DNA from: Bacteroidales bacterium
GTDB lineage: Bacteria; Bacteroidota; Bacteroidia; Bacteroidales; UBA932
Reading direction: 5' to 3'
DNA length: 10,423 nucleotides
NCBI GenBank assembly: GCA_004556005.1
Contig: SFJA01000060.1
Location: 1-10,423, forward strand
Shown here in pieces: positions 1 to 6,364 of the stretch (its first letter is position 1; the number at the start of each line of letters is the position of its first letter). The position numbers and the translations under genes are program-made. Below the pieces are notes generated by a model, which saw only the letters and a list, made by a program, of their open reading frames with translations, did no database searches and was not told the origin of the DNA.

Positions 1-48
1 CGGGCTGAGCCGCAGCATTATTTCTCCTAAAGTTACAACTTTTGCCAT
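1..48 (-). CDS. kdgK: 2-keto-3-deoxygluconate kinase (PfkB family), N-terminus only
   Basis: Only the first 16 codons are in the window, read leftward from an ATG at 46-48: MAKVVTLGEIMLRLSP. The GEIMLRLSP segment is the characteristic first beta strand of PfkB-family sugar kinases, and this wording is typical of 2-keto-3-deoxygluconate (KDG) kinases, which use ATP to make 2-keto-3-deoxy-6-phosphogluconate in the cytoplasm. An internal ATG at 16-18 is preceded by AGGAGAAATA, but starting there would remove the conserved strand, so the outer ATG is preferred. The gene diverges from a LacI-family regulator and lies close to uxaC, whose pathway product is KDG. That context supports KDG kinase over fructokinase or another PfkB member. 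The assignment rests on 16 residues plus context; the rest of the protein, including the C-terminal catalytic Asp region, is outside the window. Confidence 0.8.
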   Translation of the reverse strand, partial: MAKVVTLGEIMLRLSP

Positions 49-58
49 AGAAAGCAAA

Positions 59-69
59 CTATTGGTTAT
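59..69 (-). repeat. Leader 11-mer shared with the uxaC leader
   Basis: On the minus strand this reads ATAACCAATAG, between the -7 element and the ATG of the kinase gene. The identical 11-mer occurs in the uxaC leader at 2636-2646. It may be a shared post-transcriptional or promoter-proximal element, or coincidence in AT-rich leaders. Confidence 0.4.
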
Positions 70-77
70 TGTCAACG

Positions 78-85
78 CAAATTTA
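78..85 (-). promoter_or_regulatory. -7 promoter element for kdgK
   Basis: The minus strand reads TAAATTTG, a perfect match to the Bacteroidota -7 consensus TAnnTTTG, followed by C as is common. It lies 29 bases upstream of the kinase ATG. No clear TTTG -33 is present. The position a -33 would occupy is taken by the operator-like palindrome at 104-117, which ends 18 bp upstream of the -7. The uxaC promoter is arranged the same way. Confidence 0.65.
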
Positions 86-103
86 ATATTATTTCTGAAA
101 AAT

Positions 104-117
104 CGTGCCCGTGCACG
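104..117. promoter_or_regulatory. Candidate LacI-family operator, kdgK / regulator intergenic copy
   Basis: The sequence CGTGCCCGTGCACG has 5-bp inverted arms (CGTGC...GCACG) around a 4-bp centre. On the minus strand it is CGTGCACGGGCACG, differing from the copy upstream of uxaC (2693-2706) at one base. A short GC-rich dyad containing CG at its centre is the usual form of LacI-family operators. It sits where the -33 box of the kinase promoter would be, and between the two divergent genes, so it could control both. Binding by the neighbouring regulator is inferred, not shown. Confidence 0.7.
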
Positions 118-139
118 GTAAAACACGAAAAAACTTGAT

Positions 140-147
140 TATATTTG
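140..147 (+). promoter_or_regulatory. Candidate -7 element for the LacI-family regulator gene
   Basis: TATATTTG matches the Bacteroidota -7 consensus exactly and lies 20 bases before the chosen ATG, which would give a very short leader. No convincing -33 TTTG stands 19-21 bp upstream. A second candidate is TTG at 69-71 with TATTTCTG at 90-97 (one mismatch), which would place the operator just downstream of the transcription start. The sequence does not decide between them. Confidence 0.45.
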
Positions 148-167
148 TGGAAAGCCGATTGGATTCT

Positions 168-1217
168 ATGCAAGATAAGAAAATAACGATATTTGACGTG
201 GCCGAATGTGCCGGTGTATCCAAGGGTACGGTTGACCGTGTGCTGCACAACAGGGGAGAGGTCTCAAAGACAAGTGCAGAAAAGGTAAGGAAGGCGATTG
301 AAGAACTCGGGTATGAACCCAATCTTTATGCCTCCCTGCTTGCCAGCAAAAAGGCCCGTCTGATTGCCTGTCTGCTTCCGGAGGTGTATCCGGGCGAATA
401 CTGGGAGAAGATCAGGACCGGATTTGAAGCGGGTGCTGAATCGGTTGCCGGCCTGAACGTCAGGACACGAATCTTTTCCTATGACCAGTACGACCCGGCG
501 TCATTTGATGCTGCCTGCTCTGATGTCCTTGCTTCGGAGCCTGCCGGTGTTGTGGTCGCGCCTCTTTTCAAAAACGGAACCATCAACTTTGTCAAGCAAC
601 TAAGAGACAGGGATATACCTTATGTCTATATTGATTCAAAGCTTGAGGACAGCAACTACTTTGCGTATTTCGGAATGCCTATGTACCAGAGCGGCTATCT
701 CTGCGCGGCATTGCTGACCGAGAGGCTGAGGCCCGAGGATGTCAAGCTGATAACAGTTGTGCGCATCATAAGGGACAAGTCCCATCAGTCGGACCCTACG
801 GTGAACCGCAGGGAAGGATTCAGCGACTATATAATGGAGAATTTCCCTGCTTGCAGGATAGAGAATTTCTTCATCGACCCGTCTCATCCGGAACTGATAG
901 AGGCTGCGCTGCAGGAGCTTACCGAGGACCGCAAGCTGGTGGTGATGTTTAACTCAAGAGTGCATCTGCTGTCTTCTTTCCTGCAGAAGCATCCTTCCCC
1001 TGGCCGGCGCGTGATAGGTTTTGACAACCTTGACAGGAATATGGAAGCACTGCGTTCCGGACAGGTGACTCTTCTTATTGCCCAGCATACCGAACGTCAG
1101 TCCATCAGGGCGGTGGAAACGCTTGCCGACTATATAATATTTGGCAAAAAACCGCTCAACCGCGACAATTACGTCCATATGGACATATTGTCACGGCTGA
1201 ATATAGATAATTATTGA
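168..1217 (+). CDS. LacI-family transcriptional regulator, probable hexuronate/KDG regulator
   Basis: A 349-residue cytoplasmic DNA-binding regulator. Residues about 6-30 form the LacI helix-turn-helix (TIFDVAECAGVSKGTVDRVL, then HNRGEVS). A hinge region at about residues 50-60 (GYEPNLYASLLASKKA) is followed by a periplasmic-binding-protein-like ligand domain (from LIACLLPEVYPG to the end). The HTH has TVDRVL where classical LacI proteins have TVSRVL, a variant seen in many family members. The frame stays open upstream to an ATG at 105, but that start would put the operator-like palindrome inside the coding region and add 21 residues before the HTH. The ATG at 168 gives the normal family N-terminus. 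It diverges from the kdgK-like gene and converges on uxaC with 14 bases between stop codons. The shared operator next to both sugar-acid genes suggests it senses a hexuronate pathway intermediate; the ligand and the sign of regulation are unknown. Confidence 0.93.
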   Translation: MQDKKITIFDVAECAGVSKGTVDRVLHNRGEVSKTSAEKVRKAIEELGYEPNLYASLLASKKARLIACLLPEVYPGEYWEKIRTGFEAGAESVAGLNVRTRIFSYDQYDPASFDAACSDVLASEPAGVVVAPLFKNGTINFVKQLRDRDIPYVYIDSKLEDSNYFAYFGMPMYQSGYLCAALLTERLRPEDVKLITVVRIIRDKSHQSDPTVNRREGFSDYIMENFPACRIENFFIDPSHPELIEAALQELTEDRKLVVMFNSRVHLLSSFLQKHPSPGRRVIGFDNLDRNMEALRSGQVTLLIAQHTERQSIRAVETLADYIIFGKKPLNRDNYVHMDILSRLNIDNY

Positions 1218-1231
1218 TTCCGGTCCGAACC

Positions 1232-2632
1232 TCAGAAGTTGAAATAGTTCTTGGCGTTGTTGTAGGAGATATCCCTTACCATCTGTTTGATAAACTCCAT
1301 CTCGCTCTTTGGCAGTTTGCCCTTGTCGATATCCTCTCCGAGAACGGAGCAGAGTATGCGGCGGAAGTATTCGTGCCTAGGGTAACTGATGAAGCTGCGT
1401 GAGTCGGTAAGCATTCCGACAAAGCGGCTGAGCAGTCCGAGGGCTGAGAGGGCGTTCATCTGCTTGCGCATTCCGTCCTCCTGGTCGAGGAACCACCATC
1501 CTGAACCGAACTGCATCTTTCCCGGAACAGTGCCGTCGTTGAAGGTGTATGCCATAGTCATCAGAACCTCGTTGTCCTTAGGGTTGAGGCAGTAGAGTAT
1601 GGTTTTGGCAAGTTTGCCTTCGAGGGTGAGCTGGTCGAAGAAACGGTGACCCGCTGCGGCGCACTGTACGTCGTGAATGGCATCGTAGCCGGTGTCCGGT
1701 CCGAGCTCGTAGAACATCTTGGTGTTGTTGTTGCGTATCGCTCCGATGTGGAACTGCTGTGTCCATCCGGCCTCGGCATCCATAACTGCAAAGTCGTGAA
1801 GGGCCGCGCTGCGGAATTTGTCCAGTTCAATCTGATCCGGATCTTCGCCATTGAGAACCTTCTTGAATATCAGCTCGATTTCGGCATCGGTATAGTCGCT
1901 GGCGTAGAAGGTCTCGAGTCCGTGGTCGGAAAGCTTGCAGCCCATTGACTCAAAGAAATCGTGACGCTTGCGCAGGGCATCGAGCAGGTCGCTGTAGCTG
2001 CGGATCTCCACTCCGGAAACCTCGGAAAGCTTGTCTATGTACTGGCGGTATGCCTGAGGATTCTCTATTGCCATAGCCTTGTCAGGGCGCCAGGCAGGAA
2101 TCACCTTTACTCCGAACGGATGCTCGAGTATCTGCTTGTGGTAGCGGAGGTCGTCAGCCGGGTCGTCGGTGGTGCAGACGGTCTCGACGTTGAATTTGCG
2201 TATGAGCGCTTGACCGCTATATTCCGGTGTTGCAAGTTTGGCGTTGCACTCTTCGAAGATATCGCGGGCAGTGGCAGGGGAGAGCAGTTTGTCAATGTCA
2301 AACACTCTCTTCAACTCAAGGTGAGTCCAGTGGTAAAGCGGATTGCGCATAGTATAAGGCACGGTTTCCGCCCATTTGCTGAATTTCTCCCAGGAACTCT
2401 TGTCTCCGGTGATATATTCTTCAGGAACACCGTTTCCGCGCATAGCGCGCCATTTGTAGTGGTCTCCGCCCAGCCAGAGTTCAGTAATGTCCCTGAACTG
2501 GTGGTTCTCTGCAATCATCTGCGGAATGAGATGGCAGTGGTAGTCGATGATGGGCATTCCTTCGGCTGCCTCGTGGTAAAGCTCGCCGGCTGTCTGCCCG
2601 GACAGCATAAAATCTTCGTTGATAAATGACAT
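1232..2632 (-). CDS. uxaC: Glucuronate isomerase (uronate isomerase, EC 5.3.1.12)
   Basis: A full-length 466-residue protein, matching the roughly 470 residues usual for UxaC. It converts D-glucuronate to D-fructuronate and D-galacturonate to D-tagaturonate in the cytoplasm, the first step of the Ashwell hexuronate pathway. It belongs to the amidohydrolase superfamily. The metal-binding HxH is visible in IIDYHCHLIP (His32 and His34). Other family blocks are HWTHLEL (101-107), TVCTTDDP (151-158), SDHGLE (235-240) and QFHIGAIRNNN (293-303). The start at 2630-2632 gives the standard N-terminus, with the HCH motif about 30 residues in. Upstream are a TAAATTCG -7 element and the operator-like dyad shared with the kdgK promoter. 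The dehydratase and oxidoreductase steps (UxuA, UxuB, UxaB) are not in the window. Identification is secure. Confidence 0.98.
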   Translation of the reverse strand: MSFINEDFMLSGQTAGELYHEAAEGMPIIDYHCHLIPQMIAENHQFRDITELWLGGDHYKWRAMRGNGVPEEYITGDKSSWEKFSKWAETVPYTMRNPLYHWTHLELKRVFDIDKLLSPATARDIFEECNAKLATPEYSGQALIRKFNVETVCTTDDPADDLRYHKQILEHPFGVKVIPAWRPDKAMAIENPQAYRQYIDKLSEVSGVEIRSYSDLLDALRKRHDFFESMGCKLSDHGLETFYASDYTDAEIELIFKKVLNGEDPDQIELDKFRSAALHDFAVMDAEAGWTQQFHIGAIRNNNTKMFYELGPDTGYDAIHDVQCAAAGHRFFDQLTLEGKLAKTILYCLNPKDNEVLMTMAYTFNDGTVPGKMQFGSGWWFLDQEDGMRKQMNALSALGLLSRFVGMLTDSRSFISYPRHEYFRRILCSVLGEDIDKGKLPKSEMEFIKQMVRDISYNNAKNYFNF

Positions 2633-2635
2633 ATG

Positions 2636-2646
2636 CTATTGGTTAT
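2636..2646 (-). repeat. Leader 11-mer shared with the kdgK leader
   Basis: The minus strand reads ATAACCAATAG, three bases before the uxaC ATG. It is identical to 59-69 in the kinase leader. Spacing to the start codon differs (3 versus 10 bases), so it is not a simple ribosome-binding sequence. Confidence 0.4.
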
Positions 2647-2667
2647 GTTATTTTGTTTCAGTTTCTG

Positions 2668-2675
2668 CGAATTTA
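2668..2675 (-). promoter_or_regulatory. -7 promoter element for uxaC
   Basis: The minus strand reads TAAATTCG followed by C, one mismatch from TAnnTTTG and nearly the same as the kdgK element (TAAATTTGC). It lies 35 bases upstream of the uxaC ATG. The operator-like dyad ends 17 bp upstream of it, covering the place of a -33 box. Confidence 0.6.
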
Positions 2676-2692
2676 CAAAAAATTACAACAGC

Positions 2693-2706
2693 CGTGCCCG
2701 AGCACG
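2693..2706. promoter_or_regulatory. Candidate LacI-family operator, uxaC copy
   Basis: CGTGCCCGAGCACG has perfect 5-bp arms and matches the copy at 104-117 in 13 of 14 positions. It lies in the divergent region between uxaC and the DUF3298-like gene. Its distance from the uxaC -7 element (17 bp) is almost the same as in the kdgK promoter (18 bp), which argues for uxaC as the regulated gene. The exported protein on the other side starts 42 bases downstream and could also be affected. Confidence 0.7.
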
Positions 2707-2747
2707 AGAAAATTTTTTCAAATTGTCAAAAAAAATACGCAAACTCT

Positions 2748-3587
2748 ATGAAACGTAAATCTTTTTCAGCGCTTTTGAGTGCATCTGCAATTATGCTCCT
2801 TCTTCCGCTTGCCTGTTGCAAGCGTATGGGCATTGAGACTGAAACTATCAAGGAAGAAAGAACCATAAAGCTCAGCGATGACCGCAGCGAGTCGATGACG
2901 ATAGGGTTCGACCTTGAAATCCCGACCGGAGGCATAAAGGACAATGCGCTTGAGAATGTTCAAGAATGCCTGATTGGTAATCTTTTCGGTGACGGCGGCC
3001 CTGATACTTGCGGATCCAGCTCAGCGGACCGCGACGGCTGCGATTGCACGGTGGATTCAGATGCCGATATCAAAGACATGATTGACCAGCACATAGCACG
3101 CTTGGCCGCCGAGTATAGACGGGAATCGGCCGAACTGCTTGAAACACTTGAAGATACCGACTCGGAACTCGGATGCCTCAATCGCGAATTCTTCTATACC
3201 GCCCGCTTCGGCGAGCCTTTCCGCGGCTTGCAGAGCTGCGTCGTCGAAACATACAGCTACACCGGTGGGGCTCACGGCAGCACCGCCCGGACCGGACTCT
3301 GCTTCTCTTTGACTGACGGCAGGAGGGTTCTGGAAAATGATCTTTTCAGGCATGGATATAAAGAAACTCTTGACAAGCTGCTGCGTGCCCGTCTGGAATC
3401 CAAGGCCAAAAGCGAAGGATTTGCCGACTCAATATTCAACAGGGACATCGAGGCAAACGGGAATTTCTACATAAGCCCTGAAGGCGTAAACTATATCTAC
3501 GGCCAGTACGAAATAGGACCTTACTCTCTGGGTATCATTGAGTTGGACCTTTCCTGGGACGAGCTTGAACCTATACTTGCCAGATAG
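2748..3587 (+). CDS. DUF3298-like exported protein, probable lipoprotein
   Basis: A 279-residue protein with an N-terminal signal (MKRKSFSALL, then a hydrophobic stretch to about residue 22) ending in LACC. Cys23 or Cys24 could be lipidated, although Pro at -3 makes the lipobox imperfect. The C-terminal half carries the hallmarks of DUF3298, a domain also found at the C-terminus of RsiV anti-sigma factors: YTGGAHG at 171-177, then a LTDGRRVLENDLF block (188-200), and ISPEGVNYIYGQYEIGPYS at 242-260. A cysteine- and Asp-rich stretch (Cys74, Cys88, Cys98, Cys100) lies between the signal and the domain and looks lineage-specific. The frame is open back to 2619, but only the ATG at 2748 yields a signal peptide at the N-terminus, and the longer form would overlap the uxaC start. 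No sigma factor is adjacent, so an anti-sigma role is not supported. No clear promoter was found. It ends just before a strong terminator and appears monocistronic. Confidence 0.85.
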   Translation: MKRKSFSALLSASAIMLLLPLACCKRMGIETETIKEERTIKLSDDRSESMTIGFDLEIPTGGIKDNALENVQECLIGNLFGDGGPDTCGSSSADRDGCDCTVDSDADIKDMIDQHIARLAAEYRRESAELLETLEDTDSELGCLNREFFYTARFGEPFRGLQSCVVETYSYTGGAHGSTARTGLCFSLTDGRRVLENDLFRHGYKETLDKLLRARLESKAKSEGFADSIFNRDIEANGNFYISPEGVNYIYGQYEIGPYSLGIIELDLSWDELEPILAR

Positions 3588-3599
3588 TCACCATATCTA

Positions 3600-3633
3600 A
3601 AAGAAGACCGACCCTTTCGAGTCGGCCTTCTTT
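3600..3633 (+). terminator. Intrinsic terminator after the DUF3298-like gene
   Basis: A 12-bp stem broken by one A-C mismatch: left arm AAAGAAGACCGAC (3600-3612), 8-base loop, right arm GTCGGCCTTCTTT (3621-3633). The arms end in A and T runs, so it could work in both directions and also serve the convergent minus-strand operon, whose last stop codon is 40 bases away. Confidence 0.85.
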
Positions 3634-3643
3634 CAGTTTATAA

Positions 3644-3683
3644 TGCGGCGCATCAAGTACACTTGCGGCGCATCAATTGTACT
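3644..3683. repeat. 20-bp tandem repeat, two copies
   Basis: TGCGGCGCATCAAGTACACT (3644-3663) is followed directly by TGCGGCGCATCAATTGTACT (3664-3683); 17 of 20 positions agree and the first 13 are identical. The second copy contains the stop codon and last codons of the Omp28-like gene, so the first copy looks like a recent duplication of the gene's 3' end. Confidence 0.8.
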
Positions 3684-4782
3684 TATATGCTACGCTTGCA
3701 TTGACAGGACAATCTATCACGTTGTTAACCTTGAAGCTGTTTCCGTTAGCAGTTGTAACATATACTACGACGTGGCAGTTTTCTCTTTTCCACTTTTCGT
3801 TCAGAGTTACGATATAGAACTGTTCGGCAGTCTCGCCCGCCTTAAGCGATACTGGCTCTCCGAAATAGTCATTGGCGCTTGACTGTCCTATGGTAGCTCT
3901 GAGGCAGTTGTTGTGTATGGAGAAGTCTCCCGGGACTCTGTTGTAGTTGGCCTGCTCGGCTTCGATGCCGTCTTCAAGCAACCAGGCTCCGAGACGGAAG
4001 GTTCCATCGACAGCTGCCTTGACCCCGGCCTTGATTACAATCTGGTTGCCGTCAAGAGTTGTGCTGGCGCAAAGACCAGCGAGAGCCTCTGAAGAGGAGA
4101 GTTCCTTGCTGGCCATATCCTCGAGCGCAGAGAGATTTGTAGCCGTGGAGAATCTTAAAGTCTTGTCGAGGTTCATTATGGAGGTAGGGAACCCGGAAAT
4201 AGACATCGCGCTCGTTAATCCACCTGAGAAGTAAGCTGGGTCGGTATTGTTGTATGAATGGCAGGCTGCAAGCACGAAATTGTCGTGTGCGGCTGCGTAT
4301 TCCCTTAAAAGATTTGTCATTATAGGGCAATAACCGCAACCTGTTCCCGTGAACTGTATGAAAAACAACTTTCTTTCGAATGAAAGTCCGTCAGGCGCCC
4401 CGTCATTCGGAAGTACAGGGACCTTTCCGCTGATTGCAGTGATTTGTGCCGGATCTTTTGCGGACGTTGACTTGGTCTTGTATGACGCCCAGAACCTGTA
4501 GGTGCCGGGAGTATTTGTCGTGAAACGGAAATCAGGCAGTTCTTCAGGCTTGTTGGTCTTTGCATTGTAGATGGTTACGCCTTCGGTGACTTCCCTGTCT
4601 CCTTCTTTGACTATTATGCGTGCATAGTCGTTGCCGTCGGCAGTGATCAGCGGATTCTCGACCACGATGCTCAAAGGCGCGTCAACATAAGGGTCATCCT
4701 CGTCCGTCAGGGTACAAGCCTGGCTTGCAAGCGCTGATGCTGCAAGCGCGATGAAGGCAAAATGATTGATATTGAATTTCAT
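3673..4782 (-). CDS. Omp28-like lipoprotein with a thioredoxin CGYC motif
   Basis: A 369-residue exported protein. A signal peptide ends in the lipobox ASQAC (Cys23), followed by TDEDD, an acidic stretch of the kind linked to surface export of Bacteroidota lipoproteins. Residues about 35-125 form a beta-sandwich-like region (ITADGNDYARIIVKEGDREV). From about residue 137 a thioredoxin-like fold appears: LFFIQFTGTGCGYCP has the redox pair Cys149/Cys152, and GFPTSIMN contains a cis-Pro candidate (Pro199). This layout matches the Omp28-related family, first described in Porphyromonas gingivalis. Five more cysteines occur after the motif. It is the last gene of a three-gene minus-strand operon, 13 bases after the DUF6029-like gene. 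The CGYC pair makes thiol-disulfide activity likely, but substrates are unknown and some family members may be structural. Confidence 0.85.
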   Translation of the reverse strand: MKFNINHFAFIALAASALASQACTLTDEDDPYVDAPLSIVVENPLITADGNDYARIIVKEGDREVTEGVTIYNAKTNKPEELPDFRFTTNTPGTYRFWASYKTKSTSAKDPAQITAISGKVPVLPNDGAPDGLSFERKLFFIQFTGTGCGYCPIMTNLLREYAAAHDNFVLAACHSYNNTDPAYFSGGLTSAMSISGFPTSIMNLDKTLRFSTATNLSALEDMASKELSSSEALAGLCASTTLDGNQIVIKAGVKAAVDGTFRLGAWLLEDGIEAEQANYNRVPGDFSIHNNCLRATIGQSSANDYFGEPVSLKAGETAEQFYIVTLNEKWKRENCHVVVYVTTANGNSFKVNNVIDCPVNASVAYKYN

Positions 4783-4795
4783 TGTAATTACTAAT

Positions 4796-6364
4796 TTAGA
4801 ATGATGTTGTCAGCAGGAGGTTTATTCCGGTATATGCCGGGCTGTAGCGGCAAACGCCTCCCGAGCATACAAATCCGGCCCTGTTCCTTCCGTAACTGAG
4901 CTGTACTCTGGTATTGCCCTTGGAGTAGCTTGCTCCGACGTTGTAGTAGTGCTTTCCGGTCAATCCGGCGTTGTACATATCCGAAGCATAAATGTTCCAG
5001 TGAGGAGCAAGGCCAAATTCGACCAAACCCGCTACCCAGTTACCTTCGTAGTCAGCAGACTGGAGGAACTGCAGTTCACCTCTGAGCGAATACTTCCGGT
5101 TGAACTTGTAGAGCGCATCGGCGACGAAGATGTTGGAGACGTAGCTGCCTTCTTCGTAGCCGTGGGTAGGGCTCCACTGCTGGCGGGAGTACAGGAAGGT
5201 AGTCTTGAGCGACTTGTTCCAATGGCATTCGGCATCGACGTTTGCGTCGCACCAGGTCATACGCTGGCCACCGTTGTCACACTGGCTTGGCGATATGGTC
5301 CAGGCACCGGAGAAGTTGGCGTGGAATACCCAGTATTTGCTGCGGCTTTCCCTGCTCTTGAGTGTGTAGAATACGTCAGCCTGCGATGCGCATTCTCCGG
5401 TAACGTCAACCTGGTAAGGGTTGAGGTTCGCCAGCATATAGTGGTACTGGCGTGTCAGGGAAGGCAGGTAGTTCAGTGCGTTGCCGGTGCCGCTTCCGTC
5501 CAGGGTCAGCATCGTGCCCATATGGTCGATTATCCTGAAACTCGCCGATGCGCTGAAGGTCTTGCGGGAGTAGATCGCCTCTGCCAGAACCGCGGCCCCC
5601 GTGTGCGCCTTCTGCGCGGTCGGTATCCAGAAGTCCTTGCCTTTGGAGGCGAATTCTCCCTTGAGCGTCAGTCCCTTCCAGCTGAAGTCCGCCGAGGCGG
5701 AGTAGAGGTTGAGGTTCAGTAAGTCCATGCTGTTCTGCTCGTAGCGGTTGACGAAGCCTCCTTCGAAGTTGAGCACTACCGCATCCCATCCGAATATCTT
5801 GTCCAGCGAAAGCATAAGGTCGGCGCCCCTGATTAGAGAGCTGGCGTAGGAGCAGTAGAGCCGCGGACGGCCGTACATACCCTTGATGGTGAGCCCTTCA
5901 AGCAGGCTGCAACTTGCCTTGATGCCTTCGATGGAGTTGTTCAGGCCCAGGTTCCTGTCTTCGTAGGACCTGAAAATCAGACCGTTGCCTATCTGGTCAT
6001 AAAAGTCGCCGATGTGTACGGAAAAATTGTTGTCTGTCCAGGAAATGTACTTGGATGCAAGGAAGAATGGCTTGCTGTCCAGCTGCATTCCTATTTCGTA
6101 TCCGTAAAGAGCCGGGAGGTAAGCCTCGAGCTGGATGCCTGAACTGATCTTTCCGTTCACGTAGTCCAGCTTGAGGTAGTTGTTGGAACCGAACCAGTCT
6201 TCCGGTCCGGCAGATCCCAGGCCGCTGTCGTTGAGGTAGCCTATGCTGTTGGTCTCAAGACTGCCTGTCAGGTAAGCATTGTCAAAGCCGGCCTGTGCGG
6301 CGGACAGAGTCCAGCTCAACAGACCGGCAATGATCAAATATGAGGTTTTACTTCTGAGAAGCAT
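4796..6364 (-). CDS. DUF6029-like outer-membrane beta-barrel protein
   Basis: A 522-residue protein with a signal peptide (residues 1-25, cleavage probably after AAQA), then alternating aromatic and polar strands typical of an outer-membrane barrel, ending in the aromatic terminus LLTTSF used for barrel insertion. The N-terminal segment (NAYLTGSLETNSIGYLNDS) and the IGDFYDQIGNGLIFRSYEDR block (residues about 118-137) resemble the DUF6029 family of Bacteroidota, whose function is not established. The C-terminus has CSGGVCRYSPAYTG, a paired-cysteine motif that I recall from this family. There are eight cysteines in all, unusual for a barrel. Its ATG lies inside the end of the upstream lipoprotein gene (17-base overlap, different frame), which suggests translational coupling, and the Omp28-like gene follows after 13 bases. 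The family call is from pattern recognition; a barrel is inferred from strand pattern and terminus. Confidence 0.8.
   Translation of the reverse strand: MLLRSKTSYLIIAGLLSWTLSAAQAGFDNAYLTGSLETNSIGYLNDSGLGSAGPEDWFGSNNYLKLDYVNGKISSGIQLEAYLPALYGYEIGMQLDSKPFFLASKYISWTDNNFSVHIGDFYDQIGNGLIFRSYEDRNLGLNNSIEGIKASCSLLEGLTIKGMYGRPRLYCSYASSLIRGADLMLSLDKIFGWDAVVLNFEGGFVNRYEQNSMDLLNLNLYSASADFSWKGLTLKGEFASKGKDFWIPTAQKAHTGAAVLAEAIYSRKTFSASASFRIIDHMGTMLTLDGSGTGNALNYLPSLTRQYHYMLANLNPYQVDVTGECASQADVFYTLKSRESRSKYWVFHANFSGAWTISPSQCDNGGQRMTWCDANVDAECHWNKSLKTTFLYSRQQWSPTHGYEEGSYVSNIFVADALYKFNRKYSLRGELQFLQSADYEGNWVAGLVEFGLAPHWNIYASDMYNAGLTGKHYYNVGASYSKGNTRVQLSYGRNRAGFVCSGGVCRYSPAYTGINLLLTTSF

Noticed and set aside
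105..167. Longer start for the LacI-family regulator (ATG... frame open from 105)
   Set aside because: It adds 21 residues before the HTH and overlaps the operator-like dyad and the candidate promoter.
1961..2629. Long plus-strand open frame of 222 codons opposite uxaC
   Set aside because: It is antisense to a secure full-length uxaC and has no family resemblance; it reflects codon composition of the real gene.
4273..4287. CACGA/TCGTG inverted repeat resembling the operator
   Set aside because: It lies inside the Omp28-like coding sequence, has a different centre and spacing, and encodes an ordinary stretch of the protein.
4949..5722. Plus-strand open frame of 257 codons opposite the DUF6029-like gene
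   Set aside because: The antisense gene has a signal peptide, barrel pattern and operon context; this frame has none of these and is Val/Arg-rich in the manner of shadow frames.
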